The position numbers were made by a program, and so were the translations under genes. This document shows, one piece after another, positions 1 through 8,922 of a stretch of DNA of 15,021 nucleotides (position 1 is its first letter; the number at the start of each line of letters is the position of its first letter). The notes beneath the pieces are model-generated. The model did not search any database. It was not told the origin of the DNA and saw only the letters and a list, made by a program, of their open reading frames with translations. This DNA is from CAZVTU01 sp964630295 (lineage in GTDB: Bacteria; Patescibacteriota; Minisyncoccia; Minisyncoccales; RBG-13-42-11), in assembly GCA_964630295.1 (NCBI GenBank), contig CAZVTU010000012.1:1-15021 (forward strand). The letters run 5' to 3'.

Positions 1-1876
<1,876 letters not shown>

Positions 1877-1911
1877 TTAATGATCGCATAATTTTTGTAT
1901 TTAAAAGGATG

Positions 1912-2032
1912 TTAAGGTGGCGGCTATACTGAGCTTGTCCCACTTGTTCCCATACCGAACACAGAGGTGAAATAGCTCAAGGCCGATGATAGTGAAGTTT
2001 TTCTTCGCGAAAGTAGGTAGCTGCCACCTTAG
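1912..2032 (+). rRNA. rrf: 5S ribosomal RNA
   Basis: The sequence aligns along its length with bacterial 5S rRNA. The 5' arm at about 1914-1923 pairs with the 3' arm at about 2022-2031 to form helix I. The conserved loop segment with CCGAAC lies near 1955-1960, and the GATGATAGT segment near 1985-1993. The terminal stem continues outwards (about 1905-1911 with 2033-2039), as in a processing stem of a precursor. The ends are therefore good to a few bases. It is co-transcribed with the 23S gene about 35 nt upstream; no tRNA lies between them. Confidence 0.95.
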
Positions 2033-2050
2033 CATCCTTTTTAATTTAAA

Positions 2051-2086
2051 AACAAAAACTCCCGATGTTCTCGGGAGGTTTTTGTT
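2051..2086. terminator. Intrinsic terminator, probably bidirectional
   Basis: The arms 2051-2065 and 2071-2086 pair over 15 bp, with a GC-rich top (CTCCCGA/TCGGGAG), a 5-nt loop and one bulged G at 2078. The lower stem is A-rich on the left and T-rich on the right, so each strand has a U-tract. It would end the rRNA operon on the plus strand. On the minus strand it lies just past the stop of the small acidic ORF. Confidence 0.9.
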
Positions 2087-2103
2087 GTTTCAATATTATT
2101 TCT

Positions 2104-2226
2104 TTATTCAATATCTTCATCCCAATCGTCGCCTTCTTCTAGATTCTCTTCAGGTTCTGATAATTCTTCTCCGAGTTCTTCGTCTTCTTGATTGACTGGT
2201 AAAGTGTATATTTTGTCTCCAATCAT
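2104..2226 (-). CDS. Hypothetical very acidic 40-residue protein
   Basis: A small open frame of 40 codons that starts at ATG 2226 and ends at TAA 2104. It resembles no family I know. Residues 1-12 (MIGDKIYTLPVN) are ordinary, but the rest is dominated by acid: 18 of 40 residues are Asp or Glu, there is one Lys, and the C-terminus reads GDDWDEDIE. No membrane segment or signal peptide is visible. It is probably soluble; strongly acidic small proteins sometimes bind basic partners or mimic nucleic acid, but that is speculation. Support for a real gene is its context: a near-consensus minus-strand promoter lies about 60-70 nt upstream and a terminator immediately downstream, so the ORF fills its own transcription unit. 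Against it: there is no Shine-Dalgarno (few genes here have one) and the ORF is short. The transcript could instead be a small RNA. Confidence 0.5.
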   Translation of the reverse strand: MIGDKIYTLPVNQEDEELGEELSEPEENLEEGDDWDEDIE

Positions 2227-2293
2227 AACGATTTTTAGGAGAATTTAGTTTTTTGATGCAAATACTTTCTCGACCTTTTTAAATGCTAATGAC

Positions 2294-2321
2294 ATTATAT
2301 TTTACCCTAAACTTCTGTCAA
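2294..2321 (-). promoter_or_regulatory. Near-consensus promoter reading left
   Basis: On the minus strand, TTGACA (2321-2316) and TATAAT (2299-2294) are separated by 16 nt. Both hexamers are perfect, and a start near 2287 is expected. The only thing downstream before the terminator is the small acidic ORF. Perfect hexamers with suitable spacing are unlikely by chance even in AT-rich DNA, though activity is inferred. Confidence 0.75.
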
Positions 2322-2344
2322 GCCCCTTAATTTTGTGATAGAAT
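2315..2344 (+). promoter_or_regulatory. Extended -10 promoter for mreC-mreD-mrdA
   Basis: An extended -10 element (TG at 2336-2337, one base, then TAGAAT at 2339-2344) is preceded at 18 nt by CTGTCA (2315-2320), a 4/6 match to the -35 consensus. The -10 box ends 7 nt before the mreC ATG, so transcription would begin at or within a base of the start codon. The -35 overlaps that of the opposing promoter, so polymerase probably cannot occupy both at once. Confidence 0.6.
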
Positions 2345-2351
2345 TAATTTA

Positions 2352-3146
2352 ATGAAGACCATTTTTTCTTCTAAAATTTTTTTAATTTTATTTTTAATAA
2401 TTATTGTTTTTATTATCTTAAATTTGACCGGTTTTTCGAAGGAGGTTAGAAATTTTTTTTATTTTATTTCAGCACCAATTCAAAAAACTTTCTGGCAAAC
2501 AGGAATGAAAACTTCGGAATTTTTTGGAGCTATCTGGAAAACAAAAATTTTAACTGAAGAAAACGAAGTTCTTCGTAGAAAAATCCAAGAATTATTAACT
2601 GAAAATGTTCGTTTAAAGGAACTTAAAGAAGAGAATGAATTTCTTCGGGAAGCTCTAAACATTGGATTAGAAAAAGATTTTCAGTTAATTCTTTCGAAAG
2701 CCATTAGTAAAGACATTTCTCAAGATTCTCTTTTAATAGACAAAGGGTTAAAGGATGGTGTTTCTAAAGGTTTACCGGTGATTACCAACCAAAAAATACT
2801 TTTAGGAAAGATTGAAAAAGTTTATCAAGATTTTTCCGAAGTTATTTTAACTTCTAATAAAGATATTTCTTTTGATGCCAAAATTTCAGACAAAGAAATT
2901 TATGGAGTTGTAAAAGGAAAGGGGAGTTCAAAAATTTATCTTGATCTTATTCCTAAAGATAAAGAAATTTTAAAAGGAGATCTTGTTGTTACTACAGCTA
3001 TGGGTGGGATTTTTCCAGAGGGGCTTTTGGTAGGTACAATCAAAGAGGTGAAAAAATCAGACGTCGAACCTTGGCAGAGGGCAGAAATAGAAGCAGGTTT
3101 TACTCTTCAAAATATTAATGATTTGTTTATTATTGTAAAATTTTAA
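2352..3146 (+). CDS. mreC: Rod shape-determining protein MreC
   Basis: MreC is the membrane-anchored scaffold of the elongation machinery; it links the MreB cytoskeleton to PBP2/RodA during lateral wall growth. The 264-residue protein has the family layout: a short cytoplasmic start, one transmembrane helix (about 8-27), a coiled coil rich in Glu/Lys/Leu (about 62-105), then the extracytoplasmic beta domains. The motif IDKGLKDGVSKGLPVI (about 133-148) is the family signature region, and a second conserved stretch reads GDLVVTTAMGGIFPEGLLVG. Length is normal. No Shine-Dalgarno precedes the ATG, and the upstream promoter predicts a leaderless mRNA. The stop and the mreD start overlap by one base (TAATG). 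mreB, often the gene before mreC, is absent; an rRNA operon lies there instead. Confidence 0.93.
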   Translation: MKTIFSSKIFLILFLIIIVFIILNLTGFSKEVRNFFYFISAPIQKTFWQTGMKTSEFFGAIWKTKILTEENEVLRRKIQELLTENVRLKELKEENEFLREALNIGLEKDFQLILSKAISKDISQDSLLIDKGLKDGVSKGLPVITNQKILLGKIEKVYQDFSEVILTSNKDISFDAKISDKEIYGVVKGKGSSKIYLDLIPKDKEILKGDLVVTTAMGGIFPEGLLVGTIKEVKKSDVEPWQRAEIEAGFTLQNINDLFIIVKF

Positions 3147-3466
3147 TGCTTAAAAAAATAATTATTTTAATTTTAGGGTTTTATTTTTTAACCCTTTTTC
3201 AGAGTAGCTTTTTAGTTCATTTTAGTATTCGAGGTATGGTTCCTAATTTAGTCTTAATTGCGGTAATTATAATTAACCTTTTTACTTTCAAAGATTTTTG
3301 GTTTATTTTTGGTTCCACTGTCATTGGGGGGTTCTATTTAGATGTTTTCTCTTTAAATCATTTTGGTTTTTTTGGGTTTTATACTCTAATTTTAATAATT
3401 ATTTCTCTCTTCATTAATTTTGTTTTAAGAAGATATGTTTCTTTTCCGATCATCGAGAAAATCTGA
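3146..3466 (+). CDS. mreD: Rod shape-determining protein MreD, short form
   Basis: MreD is a small integral membrane partner of MreC. This 106-residue product is almost wholly hydrophobic, with about four membrane helices (roughly 4-22, 32-50, 52-70, 75-95). Sequence features fit MreD: an N-terminal helix followed by PNLVLIAVI, and a GGFYLDVFS stretch like the family's conserved G-x-x-x-D segment. The identification rests mainly on these and on position between mreC and PBP2. It is clearly shorter than the roughly 160 residues of E. coli MreD, so it may lack one or two C-terminal helices. Its last 32 bases overlap the start of the PBP2 gene in another frame, which suggests translational coupling. 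It ends in TGA, one of the stops that exclude the UGA=Gly code. Confidence 0.8.
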   Translation: MLKKIIILILGFYFLTLFQSSFLVHFSIRGMVPNLVLIAVIIINLFTFKDFWFIFGSTVIGGFYLDVFSLNHFGFFGFYTLILIIISLFINFVLRRYVSFPIIEKI

Positions 3467-5375
3467 TGATATTGAGCCACATGAGATTCTTTTAGATTCC
3501 TTAGCAAAAAAAAGAGAAGCTGAATTGGGAATTTCAGAGAAAAGATTAGAGGTACCTCTCTTGAGAAGAATTCTTAATGGTTTTCTATTTGTTTCGATTT
3601 TTTTAATATTGGTTCTTTTCTCAAAAACCTTTCAATTTCAAATAGCAGAAGGAAAAAAATTTTCAGAATTAGCCAAAGAGAATAAATATATTTTACATCA
3701 AATTCAGGCCGAAAGAGGAGTGATTTATGATCGAAATTTAAAACAATTAGTCTTTAACAAACCAGCTTTTGATTTGATTTGCCAGAAGAATAATCTTCCT
3801 CAATCTGAAGCTGAAAAAGAAAAGGTTTTAAGAGAAGTTTCCCAAATTTTAAACAAAGATTTTCAATTATTAAAAGAAAAAATAGAAGAAAACGAAAATT
3901 CTCAGATTGTAATAGCTGAGGGTCTTTCCCAGCGAGAACTTGTTTTATTGGAAACAAAAATTAAAGAACTTCCTGGTTTTGAAATTGATAATAACACCAT
4001 TAGATATTATGAGAATGGAGAAACTTTTGCTCACCTCATTGGTTATACTGGGAAAATAAAAGCTGAGGAATTAAAAAAAGAACCAGAATTTTATTCAATT
4101 GAAGATTGGGTTGGCAGAACCGGTGTAGAGAATTATTATGAGAAAATCCTCCGGAGGAGTCCCGGTAAGCTAAGAATAGAGAGGGATGCACGGGGAAATA
4201 TTATTTCCAAAGAAATTATTTCTTTACCAGAATCAGGAAAAAGTTTGATTCTGTGGTTAGATTCGGAGTTACAAAGAAAGATCGAGGAGGAATTAAAGGA
4301 AAAGCTTAATGAACTTGGAACAAAAAAAGCGGTGGCGGTAGCTTTAGATCCTGAAACTGGAGGTATTCTTTCTTTGGTTTCTCTTCCGAGTTTTGATAAT
4401 AATTTATTTCAAAAAGGAGCTAACCCAGAAACTCTTAAAAAAGTTTTAGAAGACCCAAATAAACCTCTTTTTAATCGGGCAATTTCTGGTCGATATTTAA
4501 CTGGTTCTACAATTAAACCTTTAATTGCTTCAGCAGTTTTAGAAGAAGATATTATCGATCCCAATAAAAAAATTAACTGTCAAGGGAAAATTACAATTCC
4601 CAACCCTTGGATTCCTAATGCCTCTTCAACAAAAAAAGATTGGACTATTCATGGTTGGACTGATATGAGAAAAGCTATTGCCGAATCTTGCAATGTATAT
4701 TTCTATACTGTTGGTGGAGGGTATAAAAATCAAGAAGGTTTAGGGCCAACTAAAATTAAAGAATATCTTGAGTTATTCGGTTGGGATAAAAAAACAGGAA
4801 TTGATTTACCAGGTGAGATAGCTGGTTTTATTCCAGACAAAGAATGGAAAAAAAGAACTTGGAACCAAGGTTGGTGGGATGGTGATACCTATAATTTGGC
4901 GATAGGTCAAGGTTATCTTCAGATTACTCCGCTAGAAGTTGTTACTGCTTTTGCTGCTATCGCTAACAACGGAAAACTTTATCAACCAGAAGTTGTTAAA
5001 GCTATTGTTAAAGATAAAGAAGGATTGCTTGAAACCATTAAGGAGTTTAAACCGAAGATTATTAAAGAAAATTTTATTAGTCCTGAGAATCTTCAAATTG
5101 TCAGAGAAGGAATGAGACAAGCAGTTACAGGTAAAAATAGTCCAAAAGCTTCAGCTATTTTGTTAAATTCTCTGCCGGTGGAGGCAGCCGCTAAAACTGG
5201 AACAGCTGAGTTAGGTAACGATCATTATCACAACTGGATAACTGTTTTCGCTCCTTATGATAACCCAAAGATTGTTCTTACCTTAATGATTGAAGATGTA
5301 GAAGGAATTCAGGCAGCTGTTTTACCGGTAGCAAAATCTATTTTAGAATGGTACTTTTCAAGCGAAAAAAAATAA
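3435..5375 (+). CDS. mrdA: Penicillin-binding protein 2 (peptidoglycan transpeptidase)
   Basis: A class B penicillin-binding protein that cross-links peptidoglycan stem peptides outside the membrane; in the rod complex it works with RodA and MreC. The 646-residue protein has a cytoplasmic tail of about 45 residues, one membrane helix (about 46-64), a dimerisation domain that opens with AERGVIYDRN (about 92-101), and a transpeptidase domain. All three catalytic motifs are present: STIK with nucleophile S358 and K361; SCN at 418-420; and KTG at 587-589. Position after mreC-mreD supports PBP2 rather than the septal enzyme FtsI. No rodA follows. The start at 3435 lies inside mreD; it is the first ATG of the frame and gives a plausible cytoplasmic tail, but a later start cannot be excluded. 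Confidence 0.93.
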   Translation: MFLFRSSRKSDDIEPHEILLDSLAKKREAELGISEKRLEVPLLRRILNGFLFVSIFLILVLFSKTFQFQIAEGKKFSELAKENKYILHQIQAERGVIYDRNLKQLVFNKPAFDLICQKNNLPQSEAEKEKVLREVSQILNKDFQLLKEKIEENENSQIVIAEGLSQRELVLLETKIKELPGFEIDNNTIRYYENGETFAHLIGYTGKIKAEELKKEPEFYSIEDWVGRTGVENYYEKILRRSPGKLRIERDARGNIISKEIISLPESGKSLILWLDSELQRKIEEELKEKLNELGTKKAVAVALDPETGGILSLVSLPSFDNNLFQKGANPETLKKVLEDPNKPLFNRAISGRYLTGSTIKPLIASAVLEEDIIDPNKKINCQGKITIPNPWIPNASSTKKDWTIHGWTDMRKAIAESCNVYFYTVGGGYKNQEGLGPTKIKEYLELFGWDKKTGIDLPGEIAGFIPDKEWKKRTWNQGWWDGDTYNLAIGQGYLQITPLEVVTAFAAIANNGKLYQPEVVKAIVKDKEGLLETIKEFKPKIIKENFISPENLQIVREGMRQAVTGKNSPKASAILLNSLPVEAAAKTGTAELGNDHYHNWITVFAPYDNPKIVLTLMIEDVEGIQAAVLPVAKSILEWYFSSEKK

Positions 5376-5402
5376 GAACCTTCGGCTTCGCTCAAGAACC
5401 TT
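5374..5402. repeat. Nine-base direct repeat between mrdA and lysS
   Basis: AAGAACCTT occurs at 5374-5382 and again at 5394-5402, 20 bp start to start, about two helical turns. The second copy overlaps the -35 box of the lysS promoter and the first overlaps the end of the PBP2 stop codon. The spacing could suit a dimeric regulator, but it may be a remnant of a simple intergenic repeat. No convincing terminator is seen here. Confidence 0.45.
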
Positions 5403-5429
5403 GAAATGAGAAGCATTTTAAGCTAAAAT
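5401..5429 (+). promoter_or_regulatory. Promoter for the lysS-serS-envelope operon
   Basis: TTGAAA (5401-5406, 5/6 to consensus) and TAAAAT (5424-5429, 5/6) are separated by exactly 17 nt. The -10 ends 7 nt before the lysS ATG, the same distance as at mreC, so the mRNA is predicted to be leaderless. No Shine-Dalgarno is present, which agrees. Confidence 0.7.
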
Positions 5430-5436
5430 TAAACAT

Positions 5437-6900
5437 ATGAGTATAATTGATGAGATAAGAAAAAATCGAATTAAAAAATTAGAAGCGATTAAAAAAGCCT
5501 TAATTAACCCTTATCCAGAAAAAAGTAAAAGAACTCATAGAATATCTGAAGCTCTTAGAGATTTTAATAAAATATCTTCTAGTAAAAAAGAAATAATTTT
5601 AGTGGGAAGAGTTCGTTCATTAAGATCCCATGGAGGTTCTCTATTCATTGATATCGAAGATGGAACAGGAAAAATTCAAGCATTTTTAAGAAAAGATAGA
5701 GTGGGGGAGTCGGCGTTTGAATTTTTCTTAGATAATTTTGATATCGGAGATTTTATTGAAATAAGAGGAGTTTTATTTAAAACGAAGAAAGGAGAAAAGA
5801 CCATAGAGGTGGCTGACTATAAAATGTTAGCTAAAAGTTTATTACCGTTGCCAGAAAAGTGGCATGGTTTGAAAGACATTGAAGAAAGATTTAGAAAAAG
5901 ATATCTAGATCTGATTTTTAATCCGGAAGTAAAAAGAAAATTTGAATTACGCTCAAAAATTATTAAAGAAATTAGGGAATTTTTAGAAAGAGAAGGATTT
6001 TTAGAGGTGGAGACCCCGATTTTACAACCAATTTACGGTGGAGCAAAGGCCAAACCATTTAAAACTCATCTTAATGCCTTAAATATTGATCTATACCTCA
6101 GAATTTCTCCAGAATTATATCTAAAAAGGTTATTAGTGGGTGGTTTTGAGAAAGTTTATGAACTCGGAAAGTGTTTTCGTAATGAAGGGGTAGATAGGTC
6201 TCATAATCCTGATTTTACCATGTTGGAATTCTATTGGGCCTATTCTGATTACAAAGAATTAATGAAATTAACTGAAAGAATGTTTGAGAACTTAGTAAAG
6301 AAATTATTCGGTAAATTAGAAATTAAATATGAAGGAAAAAAAATCAATTTTAAATCCCCCTGGCCAAGAATAGAGTTTAATAGCTTGATTAGGAAATACA
6401 CAAAAATTAATCTTGAAGAAATTAATCTCGAAGCGCTCAAAAAGGAAGCGAGAAAATTGGGGATTGAACCCTCAAAAGGTAGTAGTAAGGCAGAAGTTGC
6501 TGACGAAATATATAAAAAATCCTGTTTACCAAAGATTTTACAACCAACTTTTGTTATTAATCATCCCCAAGGTGCCTTTCCTTTAGCTAAAGCCTTAGAG
6601 AAGGATTCCAGAAAATTAGCTAATTTCCAATTAGTAATCGCTTCTTGGGAAATCGTTAATGCTTTCTCTGAATTAAATGACCCTATTGAACAGAGAAGAA
6701 GGTTTGAAGAACAAGAGAAATTTTTTAAGGAAGGATTTGAAGAAGCTCAAAGAATGGACACGGATTTTATAACCGCTTTAGAATACGGTATGCCGCCAGC
6801 TGCTGGTTTTGGAATGGGAATCGACAGGCTGGTAGCTTTATTGACCGATTCCCATTCTTTGCGGGAAGTAATACTTTTTCCCACAATGAGACCGAAATGA
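5437..6900 (+). CDS. lysS: Lysyl-tRNA synthetase, class II
   Basis: Charges tRNA-Lys with lysine in the cytoplasm. The 487-residue length is normal for the class II enzyme. An OB-fold anticodon-binding domain occupies about 52-130 (from VGRVRSLRSHGGSLFIDIEDGTG). The catalytic domain follows, with motif 1 around 186-200 (EGFLEVETPILQP), motif 2 with FRNEG at 247-251 and HNPDFTMLE at 256-264, the family segment EIVNAFSELNDP at 405-416, and motif 3 GFGMGIDRL at 457-465 with the invariant Arg464. All key residues appear intact. It is the first gene of a seven-gene run, just behind a good promoter; serS starts 4 nt after its TGA stop. Its place ahead of cell-wall genes may be chance packing, or may relate to aminoacyl-tRNA use by the FemAB protein downstream. 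Confidence 0.96.
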   Translation: MSIIDEIRKNRIKKLEAIKKALINPYPEKSKRTHRISEALRDFNKISSSKKEIILVGRVRSLRSHGGSLFIDIEDGTGKIQAFLRKDRVGESAFEFFLDNFDIGDFIEIRGVLFKTKKGEKTIEVADYKMLAKSLLPLPEKWHGLKDIEERFRKRYLDLIFNPEVKRKFELRSKIIKEIREFLEREGFLEVETPILQPIYGGAKAKPFKTHLNALNIDLYLRISPELYLKRLLVGGFEKVYELGKCFRNEGVDRSHNPDFTMLEFYWAYSDYKELMKLTERMFENLVKKLFGKLEIKYEGKKINFKSPWPRIEFNSLIRKYTKINLEEINLEALKKEARKLGIEPSKGSSKAEVADEIYKKSCLPKILQPTFVINHPQGAFPLAKALEKDSRKLANFQLVIASWEIVNAFSELNDPIEQRRRFEEQEKFFKEGFEEAQRMDTDFITALEYGMPPAAGFGMGIDRLVALLTDSHSLREVILFPTMRPK

Positions 6901-6904
6901 AGTT

Positions 6905-8149
6905 ATGCTCGATATAAAGTTCATTCGTCAAAATCCAGAAATTGTTAAAAAGGGCTGCCAAAGAAAACAGGTTAAGGTTAATATAGATGAGATTTTGAAA
7001 ATAGACAAAACTCTTCGAGAATATCAAAAAGAATACGAATCCTGGCGCGCAGCTTTAAATCAATTAAGCAAAAGTAAGCCAGATAAAGAGATAATTAAGA
7101 AGGCAAAAGAATTAAAATTTAAGATTAAAAGTCGGGAAACAGCTATTAATGAATTAGAAAAGAAACGTAAAAATTTACTCTTACAAATTCCCAATCTACC
7201 CTTAGACGAGGTACCCATTGGAAAAGATGAGAGAGACAACGTGGTTTTAAAAGAAGTTGGAGAAAAACCCAAATTTGATTTTAAACCAAAGGATTATTTA
7301 GAAATAGCTCAAAAACTCGATTTAATTGATGTAAAAAGAGCAGCTAAAGTTTCTGGGACCAGGTTTGGATATCTAAAAAGAGAAGCTGTTTTGATCGAAT
7401 TTGCTTTAATAAATTTTGCTTTCGATACCCTAACTAAAGAAAAATTTATTCCAGTAATTCCACCAGTGATGTTAAAATCAGAAATGGCCAGGGGTATGGG
7501 ATATTTAGAGCAATCTGATAAGGAAGAAGCATATTATCTTCCTCAAGATGATCTTTATCTAATTGGAACTTCTGAGCAATCGATTGGAGTGATGCACGCT
7601 GACGAAATTTTCCCAGAGAAAGAACTTCCTAAAAGATATCTCGGTTTTTCTACTTGTTTCCGCCGAGAAGCAGGTTCTTATGGAAAAGATACTAGAGGAA
7701 TATTTCGTGTTCATCAATTTAATAAGGTCGAGATGTTTAGTTTTTGCTATCCAGAAGAATCAAAAAAAGAACACCGATTCTTTTTAGAGATGGAAGAAAA
7801 ACTAATGCAGGCTTTAAAAATTCCTTATCGAGTTGTACAAATTTGTACCGGAGATTTAGGAAGACCAGCAGCTGCAAAATATGATATTGAAGCTTGGCTT
7901 CCCTCTCAAAAACGTTATCGAGAAACCCATTCTACTTCAAATTGTACTGATTTCCAAGCAAGAAGATTAAACATTCGTTATCGTGATTTAAAAACCAGAA
8001 AGCTTGAATTTGTGCACACTTTAAATGGTACTGCTTTTGCTATCGGCAGAATGTTAATTGCAATTATTGAAAACTATCAACAAAAAGATGGTAGTGTCCG
8101 CGTTCCTTTAGTTTTACAGAAATATTTAAACTTTAAAATGGTAAAATGA
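6905..8149 (+). CDS. serS: Seryl-tRNA synthetase
   Basis: Charges tRNA-Ser (and tRNA-Sec where present) with serine. The 414-residue protein has the standard layout: an N-terminal domain with a long charged antiparallel coiled coil (about 28-95) that grips the tRNA long arm, then the class II catalytic domain. TSEQ at 222-225 sits where most bacterial enzymes have TAE. Motif 2 contains FRREAGSYGKDTRG at 252-265, and motif 3 reads NGTAFAIGRMLIAIIEN at 374-390 with Arg382. The DGSVRVPLVLQKYL ending is typical. It begins 4 nt after lysS without a Shine-Dalgarno, and its TGA stop overlaps the next start codon by 4 nt (ATGA), so translation is probably coupled. Confidence 0.96.
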   Translation: MLDIKFIRQNPEIVKKGCQRKQVKVNIDEILKIDKTLREYQKEYESWRAALNQLSKSKPDKEIIKKAKELKFKIKSRETAINELEKKRKNLLLQIPNLPLDEVPIGKDERDNVVLKEVGEKPKFDFKPKDYLEIAQKLDLIDVKRAAKVSGTRFGYLKREAVLIEFALINFAFDTLTKEKFIPVIPPVMLKSEMARGMGYLEQSDKEEAYYLPQDDLYLIGTSEQSIGVMHADEIFPEKELPKRYLGFSTCFRREAGSYGKDTRGIFRVHQFNKVEMFSFCYPEESKKEHRFFLEMEEKLMQALKIPYRVVQICTGDLGRPAAAKYDIEAWLPSQKRYRETHSTSNCTDFQARRLNIRYRDLKTRKLEFVHTLNGTAFAIGRMLIAIIENYQQKDGSVRVPLVLQKYLNFKMVK

Positions 8150-8919
8150 TAGAAAAAGAAATTGTTATAGATGATTTGAAAGTTAACTACAAAATTGCAG
8201 GAGAGGGACCTGCGATTTTGGTTTTGCACGGCTGGGGAGGTTCTTCTGATTCTTGGTTAGAAGTTCAAGAAATTTTAACCAAAGAAGGTTATCAAGTAAT
8301 TGTTCCTGATTTTCCTGGTTTTGGAAAAAGCATTACTCCATCAAAACCTTGGGAAATAAAGGATTACAGTGATTTTGTTCTCAGATTTACTAAAAAATTA
8401 GGTTTAGAAAAATTTTTTTTAGTTGGTCATTCTTTTGGTGGAAGGATAGCGATAAAATTTACTGTCCAATATCCAGAAAAAGTTAAAAAATTAATTCTTT
8501 GTGATTCAGCTGGAATTAAACCTAAACCCGGTTTAAAAACCAGAATAATTTTTTGGTTAGCTAGAATTGGTAATGCTATTTTTACTCCTAAACATTTGAC
8601 TAGATTTAAAGACGCAGCTAGAAATTTATTTTATATATTTTTAAGAAATAGAGATTATGCTAAGGCTAACGGGACAATGAAAGAGACGATTAAAAAAGTA
8701 TTAAAAGAAGATTTATCTCCAGAATTATTGGAAATTAGGACCAAAACTCTTCTTATTTGGGGAGGGAACGATAAGATGGTTCCCCTAAAATACGCTAATA
8801 TTTTTAAAGAAAAGATTAAAAATTCAAAGTTAGAAGTTCTACCTAAAATCGGTCATAGTCCCCATTTAGAGAGTCCAAAAAAATTTTCTGAAATTATTTT
8901 AAATTTTCTAAAAGAATAA
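8146..8919 (+). CDS. Alpha/beta hydrolase
   Basis: A 257-residue alpha/beta-fold hydrolase with a complete catalytic triad: nucleophile Ser96 in GHSFGG, Asp209 in GGNDKMVP and His237 in GHSPHLE. The oxyanion-hole motif HGWGG lies at 28-32. A helical, Lys/Arg-rich lid segment (about 125-190) separates the two halves of the core. No signal peptide is seen, so it is probably cytoplasmic. Substrate cannot be predicted; the family includes esterases, lipases, peptidases and C-C hydrolases. It overlaps serS by 4 nt and is followed after 3 nt by the MurF-like gene, so it is in the same transcript as cell-wall genes, which hints at an envelope or lipid substrate but does not prove it. Confidence 0.88.
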   Translation: MIEKEIVIDDLKVNYKIAGEGPAILVLHGWGGSSDSWLEVQEILTKEGYQVIVPDFPGFGKSITPSKPWEIKDYSDFVLRFTKKLGLEKFFLVGHSFGGRIAIKFTVQYPEKVKKLILCDSAGIKPKPGLKTRIIFWLARIGNAIFTPKHLTRFKDAARNLFYIFLRNRDYAKANGTMKETIKKVLKEDLSPELLEIRTKTLLIWGGNDKMVPLKYANIFKEKIKNSKLEVLPKIGHSPHLESPKKFSEIILNFLKE

Positions 8920-8922
8920 ATT

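Noticed and set aside
1986..2195. A 69-codon plus-strand open frame
   Set aside because: It begins inside the 5S rRNA and runs through the terminator hairpin and antisense to the small acidic ORF; composition is not protein-like.
2245..2295. A 16-codon frame (MSLAFKKVEKVFASKN) upstream of and in frame with the small acidic ORF, with a TAA between them
   Set aside because: Its ATG overlaps the -10 box of the minus-strand promoter, so the codon would not be in the transcript. A read-through or recoded TAA has no support.
1877..2351. tRNA genes around the 5S rRNA
   Set aside because: No cloverleaf or TTCRANNC T-loop pattern was found in these spacers on either strand.
3464..8149. UGA read as glycine (code 25)
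   Set aside because: mreD, lysS and serS end in TGA with the next gene starting at or right next to it, and no in-frame TGA occurs inside genes, so the standard bacterial code fits.
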